In this document: positions 9,584-18,661 of the stretch, piece after piece | Layout: every line of letters starts with the position of its first letter | Position numbering within the stretch: the first letter of the stretch is position 1 | Origin: Cupriavidus sp. YR651 | GTDB taxonomy: Bacteria > Pseudomonadota > Gammaproteobacteria > Burkholderiales > Burkholderiaceae | Assembly (NCBI RefSeq): GCF_900101625.1 | Contig: NZ_FMYZ01000001.1 | Location: forward strand, 714,304 to 778,303 | Length of the DNA stretch: 64,000 nucleotides | Direction: 5' to 3' | Position numbers and translations under genes: made by a program | The notes under the pieces: generated by a model | Database searches by the model: none | Seen by the model: only the letters and a program-made list of their open reading frames with translations | What the model was told of the DNA's origin: nothing

Positions 9584-9659
9584 TCCCCGATAGCTCAGTC
9601 GGTAGAGCGCCGGACTGTTAATCCGTAGGTCCCTGGTTCGAGCCCAGGTCGGGGAGCCA
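9584..9659 (+). tRNA. tRNA-Asn (anticodon GTT)
   Basis: A 76-base tRNA with encoded CCA. The acceptor arm TCCCCGA pairs with TCGGGGA, the D arm is GCTC...GAGC, and the anticodon GTT is at 9617-9619 within the loop CTGTTAA. The T arm CTGG-TTCGAGC-CCAG is canonical. A consensus promoter lies upstream and a GNRA-loop terminator downstream, so it is a single-gene transcription unit. No integrase gene or duplicated 3' end is seen nearby. Confidence 0.97.
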
Positions 9660-9673
9660 ACCGATAGAAGAGG

Positions 9674-9708
9674 AAGGCCGATGCGAAAGCATCGGCCTTT
9701 TTCTTTTT
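9674..9708 (+). terminator. Intrinsic terminator of tRNA-Asn
   Basis: AAGGCCGATGC (9674-9684) and GCATCGGCCTT (9689-9699) form an 11-bp stem closed by a GAAA tetraloop, followed by TTTCTTTTT. Confidence 0.9.
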
Positions 9709-9839
9709 CCGCTTTCCCTTTCGGCCCCCCCTTCCCTCGCTTAACCCCTCCCTGCACAAACGTTCCAGAAAATTCTCGCATCCATCGCTAGGATAGGGAA
9801 ACCAGGCGCCACGCCCGCCACCACTCCCCCGGAAACGCA

Positions 9840-10679
9840 GTGAGCCCCCAAAGCTGGATCGATCTGAAGCAGGATGCCGAAACAGGCATCGAGACGATTC
9901 GCGCCCATTTCGTAGGCCACGCCTACGACCCGCACTGGCACGACAGCTACCTTGTCGGCTACACCGAACAGGGCATCCAGCAATTCCATTGTCGTCGCAC
10001 CATCCACAGCAGCACGCCCGGCAAGGCGTTCACGCTCGAACCCGGCGAGATTCACGATGGCTATGCGATCGCACCGGATGGCTTCACCTATTCGATGCTC
10101 TATCTCGATGCGCAGTGGGTCGAGCGCGAACTGCGCGCATTGTTCGAGGAAGCCCCCGCGCATTGCCAACCAGGCTTCACGCAGACGCTAACCGAAAACC
10201 CGACCCTGATCGTCGCGATCCAGCGCGCGTTTTCCGTACTTCAGCAGCCGGAGCTGCGCATCGTCAGGCAGACAACCCTCGACACCCTGCTCGGCCAACT
10301 CACGACGCAACTGCATTGGCGCGCCCGGCAGGGGCTCGATCCCCGCCTGCCTCTGGTTGCCCAACGTGCGCGCGATTATCTCCACGACCATCTGGATCAG
10401 GACGTCGGACTCGACGACCTCGCCGCGGTCAGTGGCGTCGATCGCTTCCGCCTGACGCGCGCGTTCAAGGCCGCGTTCGGCATCGCCCCGCATGCGTACC
10501 TCGTGCAGTTGCGGCTCGCTCGGGCGCGCCATCTGCTTGCGCGGGGCGCGACCCCTGCCGACGTGGCCGTCGCACTTGGATTTGCCGATCAGAGCCACCT
10601 GGGCCGCTGGTTCCTCCGGGCCTATGGCCTGACACCGGCGCTCTACCGCAAGCGGTGCTCAAATCTTCCAGACGCGTGA
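9840..10679 (+). CDS. AraC-family transcriptional regulator
   Basis: A 279-residue regulator starting at GTG. The N-terminal half is an AraC-type cupin sensor (HYDPHW-like segment HAYDPHWHDSYLVGYTEQG, then FTLEPGEIHDG). The C-terminal 100 residues hold the double helix-turn-helix, with the second motif VAVALGFADQSHLGRWFLRAYGLTPALYRK matching the AraC signature. The next gene, 25 bases downstream on the same strand, is a LysE-type exporter. AraC-LysE pairs of this kind usually mean the regulator controls the exporter in response to an amino acid or related compound. The ligand is not predictable here. Confidence 0.88.
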   Translation: MSPQSWIDLKQDAETGIETIRAHFVGHAYDPHWHDSYLVGYTEQGIQQFHCRRTIHSSTPGKAFTLEPGEIHDGYAIAPDGFTYSMLYLDAQWVERELRALFEEAPAHCQPGFTQTLTENPTLIVAIQRAFSVLQQPELRIVRQTTLDTLLGQLTTQLHWRARQGLDPRLPLVAQRARDYLHDHLDQDVGLDDLAAVSGVDRFRLTRAFKAAFGIAPHAYLVQLRLARARHLLARGATPADVAVALGFADQSHLGRWFLRAYGLTPALYRKRCSNLPDA

Positions 10680-10704
10680 AGGATGCGGCGGCAACAATGG
10701 CCTC

Positions 10705-11313
10705 ATGCACCAGACCCTGCCGCTCCTCCCCTTCCTGCTGTTTGCGATCGTGGCATCGATCACACCCGGTCCGACCAACGTGCTCGTGCTCAGCAACAGT
10801 GCCCGGCATGGGGTGGCCGCCACAGTGCCGATCATCGTCGGCGCGTGCGGAGGTGCCGCATTGCTCGTGCTGACCGTCGGGATCGGCATTGGCGATACGC
10901 TGGCACACCATCCCGATGTGCAGCGCGCCATGTCATGGGCCGGCGTGCTATGGCTGACGTGGCTCGCGTGGCAGATCTTCAGCAGTCCGGCTGCCGGCGT
11001 CGAGATCGGCGCGGAAAGCAAGCGACCACTAGGCTTCGTTGGCGCGGCCGGCCTGCAGCTCGTCAATCCCAAGACATGGATGATGGCGCTCGCGGTCGTC
11101 AGCGTGTTTGCGGGCCATGGCGCCGCTCAGACGCGGAATGTGGTGCTGCTGTCGCTGATATTCTTTGTGGTGGCGATGCCATGCATGGGTGCGTGGGCCT
11201 TCCTCGGTGCAGGAGCCGCGCGCTTTATCCGATCGCCAAGGCTCATGAAGTGTTTCGACCGCCTCATGGCGCTGGTTCTGCTGGCCTCGGCATGGCTGAG
11301 CCTGCTGGGTTGA
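10705..11313 (+). CDS. LysE-family amino-acid exporter
   Basis: A 202-residue inner-membrane protein with about six hydrophobic helices. The N-terminal SITPGPTNVLVLSNSARHG is the LysE/RhtB family signature, and LVNPKTWMMALAVV is the second conserved block. Members export amino acids such as lysine, threonine, homoserine or cysteine; the substrate here is unknown. It lies directly downstream of the AraC regulator, which probably controls it. Confidence 0.85.
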   Translation: MHQTLPLLPFLLFAIVASITPGPTNVLVLSNSARHGVAATVPIIVGACGGAALLVLTVGIGIGDTLAHHPDVQRAMSWAGVLWLTWLAWQIFSSPAAGVEIGAESKRPLGFVGAAGLQLVNPKTWMMALAVVSVFAGHGAAQTRNVVLLSLIFFVVAMPCMGAWAFLGAGAARFIRSPRLMKCFDRLMALVLLASAWLSLLG

Positions 11314-11676
11314 GCCAATGCCAGGAACACAATGCATTGGCGCACGATACGACGCTTTTTGCGGCAACAGAGGCAGCTTTCGCGCCTTTTGCTTGACTCC
11401 CGATTCGTATACCTGTAAAAGCTTACCGGCGTATCACTTGCGCAATATCCAAGGAAACAGGTAGTCGCCAAGTTTTTACTACGTAGGAAAATTTGGCCCA
11501 TCACCCCTGACACTGGCAGTACGGACCTCGGTCTACGCTTCAGGTTCGCGGGGGCGCACCGCGGCATTCGCCGCAGCGTGCAATACCACCGTCGCAGAAG
11601 GCTCCGGAGCCCCAACGCGACGACGTTTCCCCCCGTATGAACCCGCCGCCCTCGCGGCATTCCCAAAAGGACTGAG
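11314..11676 (+). other. Intergenic region and probable long leader upstream of rpsU
   Basis: No gene is supported in this 363-base stretch. A TTGACT hexamer lies at 11393-11398, with only a poor -10 candidate 15-16 bases on. GTAGT (11461-11465) and ACTAC (11478-11482) make a small inverted repeat, followed by the palindrome CTACGTAG. The end carries the rpsU ribosome binding site. A long leader is possible if the upstream promoter is used. Confidence 0.35.
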
Positions 11677-11889
11677 TTGACTAAGATCGTTCTGAAACCG
11701 GGTGAACCCGTTGAAGTTGCAATGCGTCGTTTCCGTCGCGCCATTCTGCAGACTGGCCTGATCGTGGAACTGAAGAGCCGCACCGCCTACGAAAAGCCGA
11801 CGACCGAGCGCAAGCGCAAGAAGAAGGCTGCCGAGTCGCGTCTGCGCAAGCGTCTGCGTATGCAAATGCTGCCGAAGAAGCTCTACTGA
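11677..11889 (+). CDS. rpsU: 30S ribosomal protein S21
   Basis: A 70-residue, very basic protein matching bS21 across its length. The start is [15 protein letters not shown], and a helical Arg/Lys-rich body ends in KKLY. S21 sits near the anti-Shine-Dalgarno region of the small subunit and helps initiation. The start codon is TTG at 11677, preceded by AAAAGGA at good spacing; no ATG exists upstream in frame that would give the conserved N-terminus. In E. coli rpsU heads the dnaG-rpoD operon, but here it is a single-gene unit closed by a terminator. Confidence 0.95.
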   Translation: MTKIVLKPGEPVEVAMRRFRRAILQTGLIVELKSRTAYEKPTTERKRKKKAAESRLRKRLRMQMLPKKLY

Positions 11890-11911
11890 TTCGCGCGCAC
11901 TGCAACAAAAA

Positions 11912-11939
11912 AACCGCCAGCATGCTGGCGGTTTTTTTT
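11912..11939. terminator. Bidirectional terminator between rpsU and a LysE gene
   Basis: AACCGCCAGCA and TGCTGGCGGTT (11912-11933) form a perfect 22-base palindrome flanked by an A-run and a T-run. It serves the two convergent genes. Confidence 0.9.
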
Positions 11940-11971
11940 CGTCCTCGCGGACCCGGTTGGCTGCGGCGCAA

Positions 11972-12589
11972 TCAGCTGCGCGCCGCAATCAGGGCACCAG
12001 CGCCGATCAGGGTAATGCCACCGGCTCGCTGAACATTGGCCTGCGCGCGACGCGTGGTCAGGCGCGTCGCCAACGATCGCGCCAGCAGCGCATAGACCAT
12101 GGCATTCGCGCTCGCCAGGACGACAAAGGTCGGGATCAGCACCGCCGCCTGCGGCCAGAACGCCAGTTTGGCGTCCAGGAACTGCGGCACGAAGGCTACA
12201 AAGAATACGATGCTCTTGGGGTTCAGCGCCGTCACCAGCCACGCCTTGATAAAGCGCTGACGCGCGCTACCGGACTGCGACGATACATCGAGCGCATTGG
12301 CACGACTGGCCGACCGCAGGGCCTGGATACCCAGATAGACCAGGTAGGCAGCACCGACCCATTTCAGGGCCGTGAAGAGCGCGGCGGAGGCCGCCAGCAC
12401 GGCGCCCAGGCCGGCCATCGACAGCGTGAAGGCGGTGAGATCTCCGGCGGCCACGCCGGCTACCGTAGCGAAGGCGCTGCGGCCACGATGCGCCAGCGCG
12501 TCACCGATGACCAGCAGGATGGTGGGGCCGGGGATGATGAGAAGAACCAGGCTTGTCAGCGCAAAGGCCAGCCAGTGCTCGAACGACAT
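11972..12589 (-). CDS. LysE/RhtB-family exporter
   Basis: A 205-residue membrane protein with the family signature [20 protein letters not shown] near the N-terminus and the second block [20 protein letters not shown]. It has about six transmembrane helices, as in homoserine/threonine exporters. It is a distant paralog of the LysE gene at 10705 and is not paired with a regulator. The ATG at 12589 has an excellent AAGGAGG upstream; the longer open frame to 12751 has no such support. Confidence 0.86.
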   Translation of the reverse strand: MSFEHWLAFALTSLVLLIIPGPTILLVIGDALAHRGRSAFATVAGVAAGDLTAFTLSMAGLGAVLAASAALFTALKWVGAAYLVYLGIQALRSASRANALDVSSQSGSARQRFIKAWLVTALNPKSIVFFVAFVPQFLDAKLAFWPQAAVLIPTFVVLASANAMVYALLARSLATRLTTRRAQANVQRAGGITLIGAGALIAARS

Positions 12590-12686
12590 GTTGCCTCCTT
12601 GGGAATTCTTGTCATGGATCTTGTTGAATGGGCCAGGCCCAGCGTGCAAGGCTAGTACGAAACCGCCCCGCGCGCTTGCCGCCCCA

Positions 12687-13217
12687 TCAGGCCGGCAGTG
12701 GGAACAGCAAGCACGTGGTCGTCGCATAGGCATACAGCTTGCCTTGCACATCGACCAGGCGCCCTTCGGCGATGCCGATCTGGCTAGTCAGACTCACCAC
12801 CTTGCCCTCCGCGCGAATAGGGCCGGTATGCGTAGTCAGCGGGCGGACGTAGTTCACCTTGAGCTCAAGCGTCGTATAACCCTTCCCCGCCGGCAGCATG
12901 GTGTGCACGGCGCAGCCAACGCAGGAATCCAGCAGCGTGGCCGCGTAGCCACCGTGGACGGTGCCCAGCGGGTTGTAGTGCTGCGGCCCCGGCGTTCCCT
13001 GGAAGACGAACCGGCCCGGCTCGTATTCCATCGGCACGAAATCGACGAGATCGCCGATGGGAATGCCCGGCAGCTTCCCCGAAAAGATATCGTCAAAAAA
13101 CTCCGGCCCGGAGCGCGCACGCAGTTCGTCGCGCGTGATCAGCCCCGGTGGCGCCAGCCGTTCCCGCACCCGTTCCTCGGCGGCCTGCCACTGGGCCAGC
13201 ACTTTTTCAACACTCAT
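12687..13217 (-). CDS. PaaI-type hotdog-fold thioesterase
   Basis: A 176-residue hotdog-fold protein. The central motif [25 protein letters not shown] contains the HGG and the acidic residue (LLD) used by PaaI-type thioesterases. [12 protein letters not shown] and the C-terminal [11 protein letters not shown] complete the fold. It probably hydrolyses an aromatic or acyl-CoA thioester; the substrate is unknown. AGGAGA lies about nine bases before the ATG. It is divergent from the NodI-like ABC gene. Confidence 0.85.
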   Translation of the reverse strand: MSVEKVLAQWQAAEERVRERLAPPGLITRDELRARSGPEFFDDIFSGKLPGIPIGDLVDFVPMEYEPGRFVFQGTPGPQHYNPLGTVHGGYAATLLDSCVGCAVHTMLPAGKGYTTLELKVNYVRPLTTHTGPIRAEGKVVSLTSQIGIAEGRLVDVQGKLYAYATTTCLLFPLPA

Positions 13218-13385
13218 GATCCGATGTCTCCTGTGAAGGTTGCGCCGCGCACCATGGACTGGCATCGTCTTCGGACGCATCCCGGAAAGATACCTGCAAC
13301 GGCTGATTCTTGCTGCATTGCGCCACCGGATGCCCCGCGCGATGACCGGCATAATGGCGGGATATCGCACTCACGAGGCCCCGCC

Positions 13386-14297
13386 TTGACTGCCATCCTG
13401 CAAATGCGCAATGTGCGCAAACTCTACGGAGACACCGTCGTCGTCGACAACCTCGACCTCGAAGTGCAACGCGGCCAGTGCTTCGGCCTGCTCGGTCCCA
13501 ACGGGGCGGGCAAGACCACCACGCTGCGCATGCTGCTGGGGCTGACCACACCCGCATCGGGCACGTTGATGCTGTGCGGCGAGCCGATTCCCCAACGCGC
13601 GCCACAGGCCCGTATGCGCGTGGGCGTGGTGCCGCAATTCGACAACCTCGACCCAGATTTTTCCGTGATCGAGAACCTGCGTATCTTCGGCCGCTACTTT
13701 GGCCTGTCGTCGGCGGAAATCGCCCGACGGGTACCCAAGCTACTGGAGTTCGCACGGCTCGAAAATCGCGCCGATGCCCAGGTGCGTGATCTGTCCGGTG
13801 GCATGCGGCGGCGGCTGACCGTGGCGCGCGCGCTGATCAACGACCCGGATCTGCTGGTGATGGATGAACCCACCACGGGTCTGGACCCGCAGGCACGCCA
13901 CCTGATCTGGGAGCGCCTGAAATCCCTGATGTCGGCCGGCAAGACCATCTTGCTCACCACGCACTTCATGGAAGAAGCCGAGCGCCTCTGCAACCACCTG
14001 TGCGTGATCGATGCCGGCCGCAAGATCGCGGAAGGCAAGCCACATGAACTGATCGACCGGGAAATCGGCTGTGACGTGGTGGAAGTCTATGGCGACGAAC
14101 TCGAGCCGCTGCGCGCCAGCCTCACACCACTGGCCGAACGCACCGAAATGCGCGGCGAAACGCTGTTCTGCTACGTGCGCGACCCCGCCCCGCTGCTGAA
14201 CGCCCTGAACGGGAAGGGCGGCGTGCGCTACCTGCACCGGCCTGCCAACCTGGAGGACGTGTTCCTCAAGCTGACCGGCCGCGACATGAGAGACTGA
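13386..14297 (+). CDS. ABC exporter ATP-binding protein, NodI type
   Basis: A 303-residue ATPase with Walker [12 protein letters not shown]-loop VVPQFDNLD, signature LSGGMRRRL, Walker [14 protein letters not shown] and switch His in [10 protein letters not shown]. Closest in style to NodI and the DRR/CcmA-like subfamily that drives ABC-2 exporters. The conserved N-terminus ([15 protein letters not shown]) begins at a TTG at 13386; an ATG at 13403 would remove the first strand. The frame is open further upstream but that part is antisense to the thioesterase and LysE genes. The permease gene starts one base after the stop. Confidence 0.88.
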   Translation: MTAILQMRNVRKLYGDTVVVDNLDLEVQRGQCFGLLGPNGAGKTTTLRMLLGLTTPASGTLMLCGEPIPQRAPQARMRVGVVPQFDNLDPDFSVIENLRIFGRYFGLSSAEIARRVPKLLEFARLENRADAQVRDLSGGMRRRLTVARALINDPDLLVMDEPTTGLDPQARHLIWERLKSLMSAGKTILLTTHFMEEAERLCNHLCVIDAGRKIAEGKPHELIDREIGCDVVEVYGDELEPLRASLTPLAERTEMRGETLFCYVRDPAPLLNALNGKGGVRYLHRPANLEDVFLKLTGRDMRD

Positions 14298-14298
14298 C

Positions 14299-15156
14299 AT
14301 GAGCGAACAAGATCCCCGCACACCGGAGGCAACGGCGACCGCCCGTCCGGCATCCGCCGCCCCGCCCCGCCAGCACTATCCCCAGCCGCTGCTCCCACGC
14401 AATGCGCGCAACTGGATGATGGTCTGGTACCGCAACTACATGGTCTGGAAGAAGCTGGCCATCCCGTCGATGATCGGCAACCTGGCCGACCCGATGATCT
14501 ATCTCTTCGGCCTGGGGCTCGGGCTCGGGCTGCTGGTGGGCCAGGTGCATGGCGTGTCGTACATCGCCTTCCTGGCCGCCGGTACGACGGCTTCGAGCGT
14601 GATGATGTCGGCGAGCTTCGAGTCGATGTACTCCGCGTTCTCGCGCATGCATGTGCAGCGCACGTGGGAGGCCATCATGCACGCACCACTGACGCTGGGC
14701 GATGTGGTGCTGGGCGAGATCCTGTGGGCCGCCAGCAAGGCCGTGCTGTCGGGCGTGGCGATCATGCTCGTGGCCAGCGCGCTGGGCTACGCGCAGTTTC
14801 CCAGCGCGCTGGCGGCGTTGCCCGTGATCGTGCTGGCAGGCATCGCATTTGCCAGCCTGGCGATGATCGTGACGGCGCTCGCACCGAGCTACGATTTCTT
14901 CATGTTCTACCAGACGCTGGTGATGACGCCGATGCTGCTGCTCTCCGGCGTGTTCTTCCCGCTCGAGCAATTGCCCGAGGGCGCGCGGGCGGCGACCAGC
15001 GTGCTGCCGCTCGCCCACGCGGTGGCGCTGATTCGACCGTTGATGCTGGGCCGCCCCGTCGAGAACGCACCGCTGCACCTGGCGGTGCTGGCTGCGTATG
15101 CGATTGCGGCGCTGGTCATCGCGTTGGTGCTCTTGCGACGCCGATTGCTGCGCTGA
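14299..15156 (+). CDS. ABC-2 type exporter permease, NodJ type
   Basis: A 285-residue membrane protein with a Pro/Ala-rich cytoplasmic N-terminus and about six helices. The segment FLAAGTTASSVMMSASFESMYSAF and the pattern MTPMLLLSGVFFPLEQLP are typical of the NodJ/ABC-2 permease family. It pairs with the ATPase gene immediately upstream. In rhizobia NodIJ exports Nod factor, but related pairs are common in Burkholderiales without nod genes, so the cargo here is unknown. Confidence 0.87.
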   Translation: MSEQDPRTPEATATARPASAAPPRQHYPQPLLPRNARNWMMVWYRNYMVWKKLAIPSMIGNLADPMIYLFGLGLGLGLLVGQVHGVSYIAFLAAGTTASSVMMSASFESMYSAFSRMHVQRTWEAIMHAPLTLGDVVLGEILWAASKAVLSGVAIMLVASALGYAQFPSALAALPVIVLAGIAFASLAMIVTALAPSYDFFMFYQTLVMTPMLLLSGVFFPLEQLPEGARAATSVLPLAHAVALIRPLMLGRPVENAPLHLAVLAAYAIAALVIALVLLRRRLLR

Positions 15157-15170
15157 GCGCTGGGTATGAC

Positions 15171-15199
15171 AAAAAAGGGCAGCCGATCTGGCTGCCCTT
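15171..15199 (-). terminator. Terminator of metZ, facing the ABC exporter operon
   Basis: AAGGGCAGCC (15175-15184) and GGCTGCCCTT (15190-15199) make a 10-bp stem with a 5-base loop. The flanking A-run on the plus strand reads as a T-run for minus-strand transcription leaving metZ. Confidence 0.8.
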
Positions 15200-15225
15200 C
15201 CTGTTTGACGATGTCCTCGCCGCTG

Positions 15226-16434
15226 TTAGCTTCCCAGCCCGCGCAGCAGATCCGCCTTCAGATCCACCACCGACTCCAGGCCTACCGCCAGGCGGATCAG
15301 CCCTTCGCTGATGCCGGCCGCCGCCTTGACTTCCGGCGCCACACGCCCGTGCGTGGTCGTGTACGGGTGGGTGATCGTCGTGCGCGTGTCGCCAAGATTG
15401 CCGGTAATCGAGCAGACCCTGGTGTTATCGATCACGCGCCAGGCATTGGCACGCTGCTGCTCGGGCGTGGCGCCCTTCAGCTCGAACGACACGACGGCGC
15501 CGCCGCCGCTCTGCTGGCGCTGTGCAATCTCGTACTGAGGATGCGATTTCAGCGCCGGGTGGAACACCCGGTTCACGGCCGGGTGCGACTCCAGGAACTC
15601 GGCAATCGCCAGCGCACTCTGCGAGTGGCGCTCCATGCGGATCGCCAGCGTCTCCATGCCCTTCAACATCACCCAGGCGTTGAACGCGGACAGCGTGGGG
15701 CCTGCCGTGCGCACGAACGGAAATACCTTGCCCATGATGAAGTCGTGCTTGCCCAGCACGGCGCCACCGAGCACGCGCCCCTGCCCATCGATATGCTTGG
15801 TGGCCGAATGCACGACCACATCGGCACCAAACCGGATCGGCTGTTGCAGCGCCGGCGAGCAGAAGCAATTGTCCACCACGAACAGTGCACCGGCATTGTG
15901 GGCGATGTCGGCAACGGCCGCGATGTCCGACACCTCGGTCAACGGGTTCGACGGCGTTTCCAGGAAGAACAGCTTCGTGTTCGGCTTCACCGCCGCGCGC
16001 CACGCGGACAGGTCGCCGCTGTCGACGTAGGTCGTCTCCACACCGAACTTGGCCAGGATGGTATTGAACAGCGTCATCGTCGAGCCGAAGATCGAACGCG
16101 AGCTGACCAGGTGGTCGCCGGCCTGCAGCGACGCCAGCGCCACCGACAGGATCGCGCTCATGCCCGATGCCGTGGCCATGCAGGCCTCGGCACCTTCCAG
16201 CGCGGCCAGGCGCGACTGGAACATCGACACCGTCGGATTGGTGAAGCGCGAGTAGGTGTAGCCCTCCTCCGAGTTCGCAAAGCGCTCTGCAGCCTCGGCG
16301 GCGCTGTTGAAGCAGAAGCTGGAGGTCAGGTACATCGCCTCCGAGTGCTCCATGAATTCGCCGGTACGCAGCGTGCCGGCGCGTACGCCGAGGGTATCGA
16401 TGCCGAGGGAGTCAGGATTGAACGGTTCGCTCAT
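15226..16434 (-). CDS. metZ: O-succinylhomoserine sulfhydrylase
   Basis: A 402-residue PLP enzyme of the Cys/Met metabolism family, converting O-succinylhomoserine and sulfide to homocysteine in methionine synthesis. The PLP lysine is in HSATKHIDGQGRVLGG, and the cofactor region EGAEACMATASGMSAI and the SRFTNPT motif are conserved. The combination IDGQGR after the lysine is typical of MetZ rather than MetB. The start at 16434 (MSEPFNPDS) is conserved in style. It follows purF by 38 bases and could be cotranscribed with it, as in other Burkholderiales and Pseudomonas. Confidence 0.9.
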   Translation of the reverse strand: MSEPFNPDSLGIDTLGVRAGTLRTGEFMEHSEAMYLTSSFCFNSAAEAAERFANSEEGYTYSRFTNPTVSMFQSRLAALEGAEACMATASGMSAILSVALASLQAGDHLVSSRSIFGSTMTLFNTILAKFGVETTYVDSGDLSAWRAAVKPNTKLFFLETPSNPLTEVSDIAAVADIAHNAGALFVVDNCFCSPALQQPIRFGADVVVHSATKHIDGQGRVLGGAVLGKHDFIMGKVFPFVRTAGPTLSAFNAWVMLKGMETLAIRMERHSQSALAIAEFLESHPAVNRVFHPALKSHPQYEIAQRQQSGGGAVVSFELKGATPEQQRANAWRVIDNTRVCSITGNLGDTRTTITHPYTTTHGRVAPEVKAAAGISEGLIRLAVGLESVVDLKADLLRGLGS

Positions 16435-16472
16435 GCTGCTTTGCTGCCCAGATATGAGGGTTGGTCTTGGTC

Positions 16473-18002
16473 TTACTCGTTGCCGCTCGAACGCTGCAGA
16501 TGCAGCTGCGAGCGTTCCGTATCGCCGTTGGTGCCGTCGCGGTCCGCCTGGCTGCGGGCCGTTTCCAGTCGCAGCAGGTAGGCCTCGTCGATATCGCCCG
16601 TGACGTAGCGGCCATCGAAGCACGATGCATCGAAGTCACGCAGCGCCGGGTTGATGTCGCGCACGGCCTGCTTCATGGCTTCCACGTCCTGGTACACGAG
16701 CTTGTCGGCACCAATCATGCGTGCCACTTCCTCATCGGTGCGGCCATGGGCCACCAGCTCGCTGCGCGTGGGCATGTCGATGCCATACACGTTCGGGAAC
16801 TTCACGGGCGGCGCGGCCGAGGCAAAGATCACCTTGTTGGCGCCGGCGTCGCGCGCCATCTGCACGATCTCGAACGACGTCGTGCCACGCACGATCGAAT
16901 CATCCACGATCAGCACGTTCTTGCCCTTGAACTCCACGCCCATCGCGTTGAGCTTCTGGCGCACCGACTTCTTGCGCACGGCCTGGCCTGGCATGATGAA
17001 GGTGCGGCCCACGTAGCGGTTCTTGAAGAAGCCCTCGCGGTAGTCCACGCCCAGCGAGTTGGCCACTTGCATGGCGGCCGGACGGCTGGAATCGGGAATC
17101 GGCATGACCACGTCGATATCGCCACCGGACACTTCGCGGCGGATCTTCTCGGCCAGGTAGTCACCCATGCGCAGGCGCGCATCGTAGACGGGCACGCCGT
17201 CGATGCACGAATCCGGACGGGCCAGGTAGACGTATTCGAAGATGCAAGGCGTCAGCACGGGGTTCTCCGCGCACTGCTTGCTGTAGAGCTTGCCGTCGAG
17301 ATCGACGAAGATCGCCTCGCCCGGGGCCACATCGCGGTCCATGCGGTAGCCGATGCCTTCCAGGGCCACGGATTCGGAAGCGATCAGGTATTCCTTGCCC
17401 GCCGGCGTGTCGACGCTGCCGATGCACAGCGGCCGGATGCCGAACGGATCGCGCACCGCCAGCAGGCCATAGCCGGCAATCTGCGCCGTGATGGCGTACG
17501 CACCCCTCACGCGGCGATGCATGCCGGCCACGGCCTTGAAGATGGTCTCAGGATCCAGCGCCTTGCCATTGCTGGCTCGCTGCAGCTCGTCGGCCAGCAC
17601 GTTCAGCAGGACTTCGGTATCCGAATGCGTGTTGATGTGGCGGCGGTCGCGGCGGAACATTTCCTCGCGCAGCTGCTCCGAGTTGGTCAGGTTGCCGTTG
17701 TGGGCCAGGATGACGCCATACGGCGCGTTCACGTAGAACGGCTGGGCTTCTTCCTCGCTCGATGCGGAACCGGCCGTGGGATAGCGCACCTGGCCGATAC
17801 CGGACGTGCCCGGCAGGCCGCGCATATTGCGGGTGCGGAACACATCGCGCACGAGGCCGTTGGCCTTGTGCATGTGGAAGGTGCTGCCGTTGGCCGTGGC
17901 GATGCCGGCTGCATCCTGTCCGCGGTGTTGCAACAGCAGCAGGCTGTCATAAATGAGTTGGTTGACAGGGCTGGTGGAAACCACGCCGACGATACCGCAC
18001 AT
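16473..18002 (-). CDS. purF: Amidophosphoribosyltransferase
   Basis: A 509-residue enzyme catalysing the first committed step of purine synthesis, PRPP plus glutamine to phosphoribosylamine. Met-Cys-Gly-Ile-Val-Gly at the N-terminus gives the Ntn-type catalytic Cys after Met removal; LLLLQHRGQDAAGI is the glutamine-binding part. The PRPP loop is in KNVLIVDDSIVRGTT. Full length compared with E. coli PurF (505). The upstream gene is cvpA, and cvpA-purF linkage is widely conserved. Confidence 0.96.
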   Translation of the reverse strand: MCGIVGVVSTSPVNQLIYDSLLLLQHRGQDAAGIATANGSTFHMHKANGLVRDVFRTRNMRGLPGTSGIGQVRYPTAGSASSEEEAQPFYVNAPYGVILAHNGNLTNSEQLREEMFRRDRRHINTHSDTEVLLNVLADELQRASNGKALDPETIFKAVAGMHRRVRGAYAITAQIAGYGLLAVRDPFGIRPLCIGSVDTPAGKEYLIASESVALEGIGYRMDRDVAPGEAIFVDLDGKLYSKQCAENPVLTPCIFEYVYLARPDSCIDGVPVYDARLRMGDYLAEKIRREVSGGDIDVVMPIPDSSRPAAMQVANSLGVDYREGFFKNRYVGRTFIMPGQAVRKKSVRQKLNAMGVEFKGKNVLIVDDSIVRGTTSFEIVQMARDAGANKVIFASAAPPVKFPNVYGIDMPTRSELVAHGRTDEEVARMIGADKLVYQDVEAMKQAVRDINPALRDFDASCFDGRYVTGDIDEAYLLRLETARSQADRDGTNGDTERSQLHLQRSSGNE

Positions 18003-18039
18003 GCCGAACTCCCAGGAAAGGCGAATGATTCAGGGGCGC

Positions 18040-18064
18040 GGTCCCGTCTTGGGCGGACGGGACC
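18040..18064. other. GC-rich hairpin between cvpA and purF
   Basis: GGTCCCGTC (18040-18048) pairs perfectly with GACGGGACC (18056-18064) around a 7-base loop. No T-run follows, so it is not a classical terminator. It could stabilise mRNA or modulate readthrough into purF. Confidence 0.45.
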
Positions 18065-18105
18065 CGCATTGTTACTGCCACGCGGGCGGGCCTGTCGGCC
18101 ACGCC

Positions 18106-18603
18106 TCACGCTTTCACATACTTGGCCAGATCCGGCGGCAGCCAGTGCCGCAATTCGTTCATGGCCTGCAACACATAGGGGCGCGACACCGCGTCACGCC
18201 AGAATGGCTCCTCAGGCAGCTTCGTGAGGCCCGCCAGCACAACGACGAGCATCACGATCAGCACGCCGCGCGCGAGGCCGAAAAACAACCCGAGGCCGCG
18301 GTCCGCCGGCTTCAGGCCTGTGGTCTCCAGAAGCTGGCCCAGAATCGTGCCGGCCAGTGCCGCGACGATCCAGGTGCCGAAGAACACCACCAGGAACCCC
18401 AGCGCACTGCGCGTCAGTTGCCCCCCAGGCAGCGATTCAGGCATCCACTGCGCCGCCATGCCGCCGAAGTGATAGGCCAGCACGAAGGCCACCACCCAGC
18501 CGACCAGCGCCAGCACCTCGCGCACGAGGCCACGCAGGATGCCGATCAGGCCAGAGGCCACCACGATAAAGGCAACGCCGTAGTCGAAAAAAGTAAAAGC
18601 CAT
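18106..18603 (-). CDS. cvpA: CvpA family membrane protein
   Basis: A 165-residue inner-membrane protein with four predicted helices and the family N-terminus FDYGVAFIVVASGLIGILRG. LKPADRGLGLFFGLARG is the conserved loop of CvpA. In E. coli CvpA is needed for colicin V production and for envelope resistance to bile and other stresses; the molecular role is unsettled. I chose the ATG at 18603 (MAFTFFDYG) over the one eight codons upstream because the family starts there. Located just upstream of purF. Confidence 0.9.
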   Translation of the reverse strand: MAFTFFDYGVAFIVVASGLIGILRGLVREVLALVGWVVAFVLAYHFGGMAAQWMPESLPGGQLTRSALGFLVVFFGTWIVAALAGTILGQLLETTGLKPADRGLGLFFGLARGVLIVMLVVVLAGLTKLPEEPFWRDAVSRPYVLQAMNELRHWLPPDLAKYVKA

Positions 18604-18661
18604 GCGTCTGGCGCGTGTCCCTGACAAATGGGGGCGATGTGGCGCCCGGCAATAGTGGGCG

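Noticed and set aside
9584..9659. tRNA-Asn as an integration site for an island
   Set aside because: No integrase, and no repeat of the tRNA 3' end was noticed downstream; the next genes look ordinary.
8006..9781. A 591-codon minus-strand frame across fdxA, the reductase gene and tRNA-Asn
   Set aside because: It reads through a terminator and a tRNA on the other strand; not a gene.
11912..11933. 22-bp perfect palindrome as a recombination or operator site
   Set aside because: Flanking A and T runs and the convergent genes make a bidirectional terminator the simpler reading.
13386..15156. NodI/NodJ-like pair as evidence of nodulation
   Set aside because: Such ABC-2 exporters are common outside rhizobia and no other nod genes are present.
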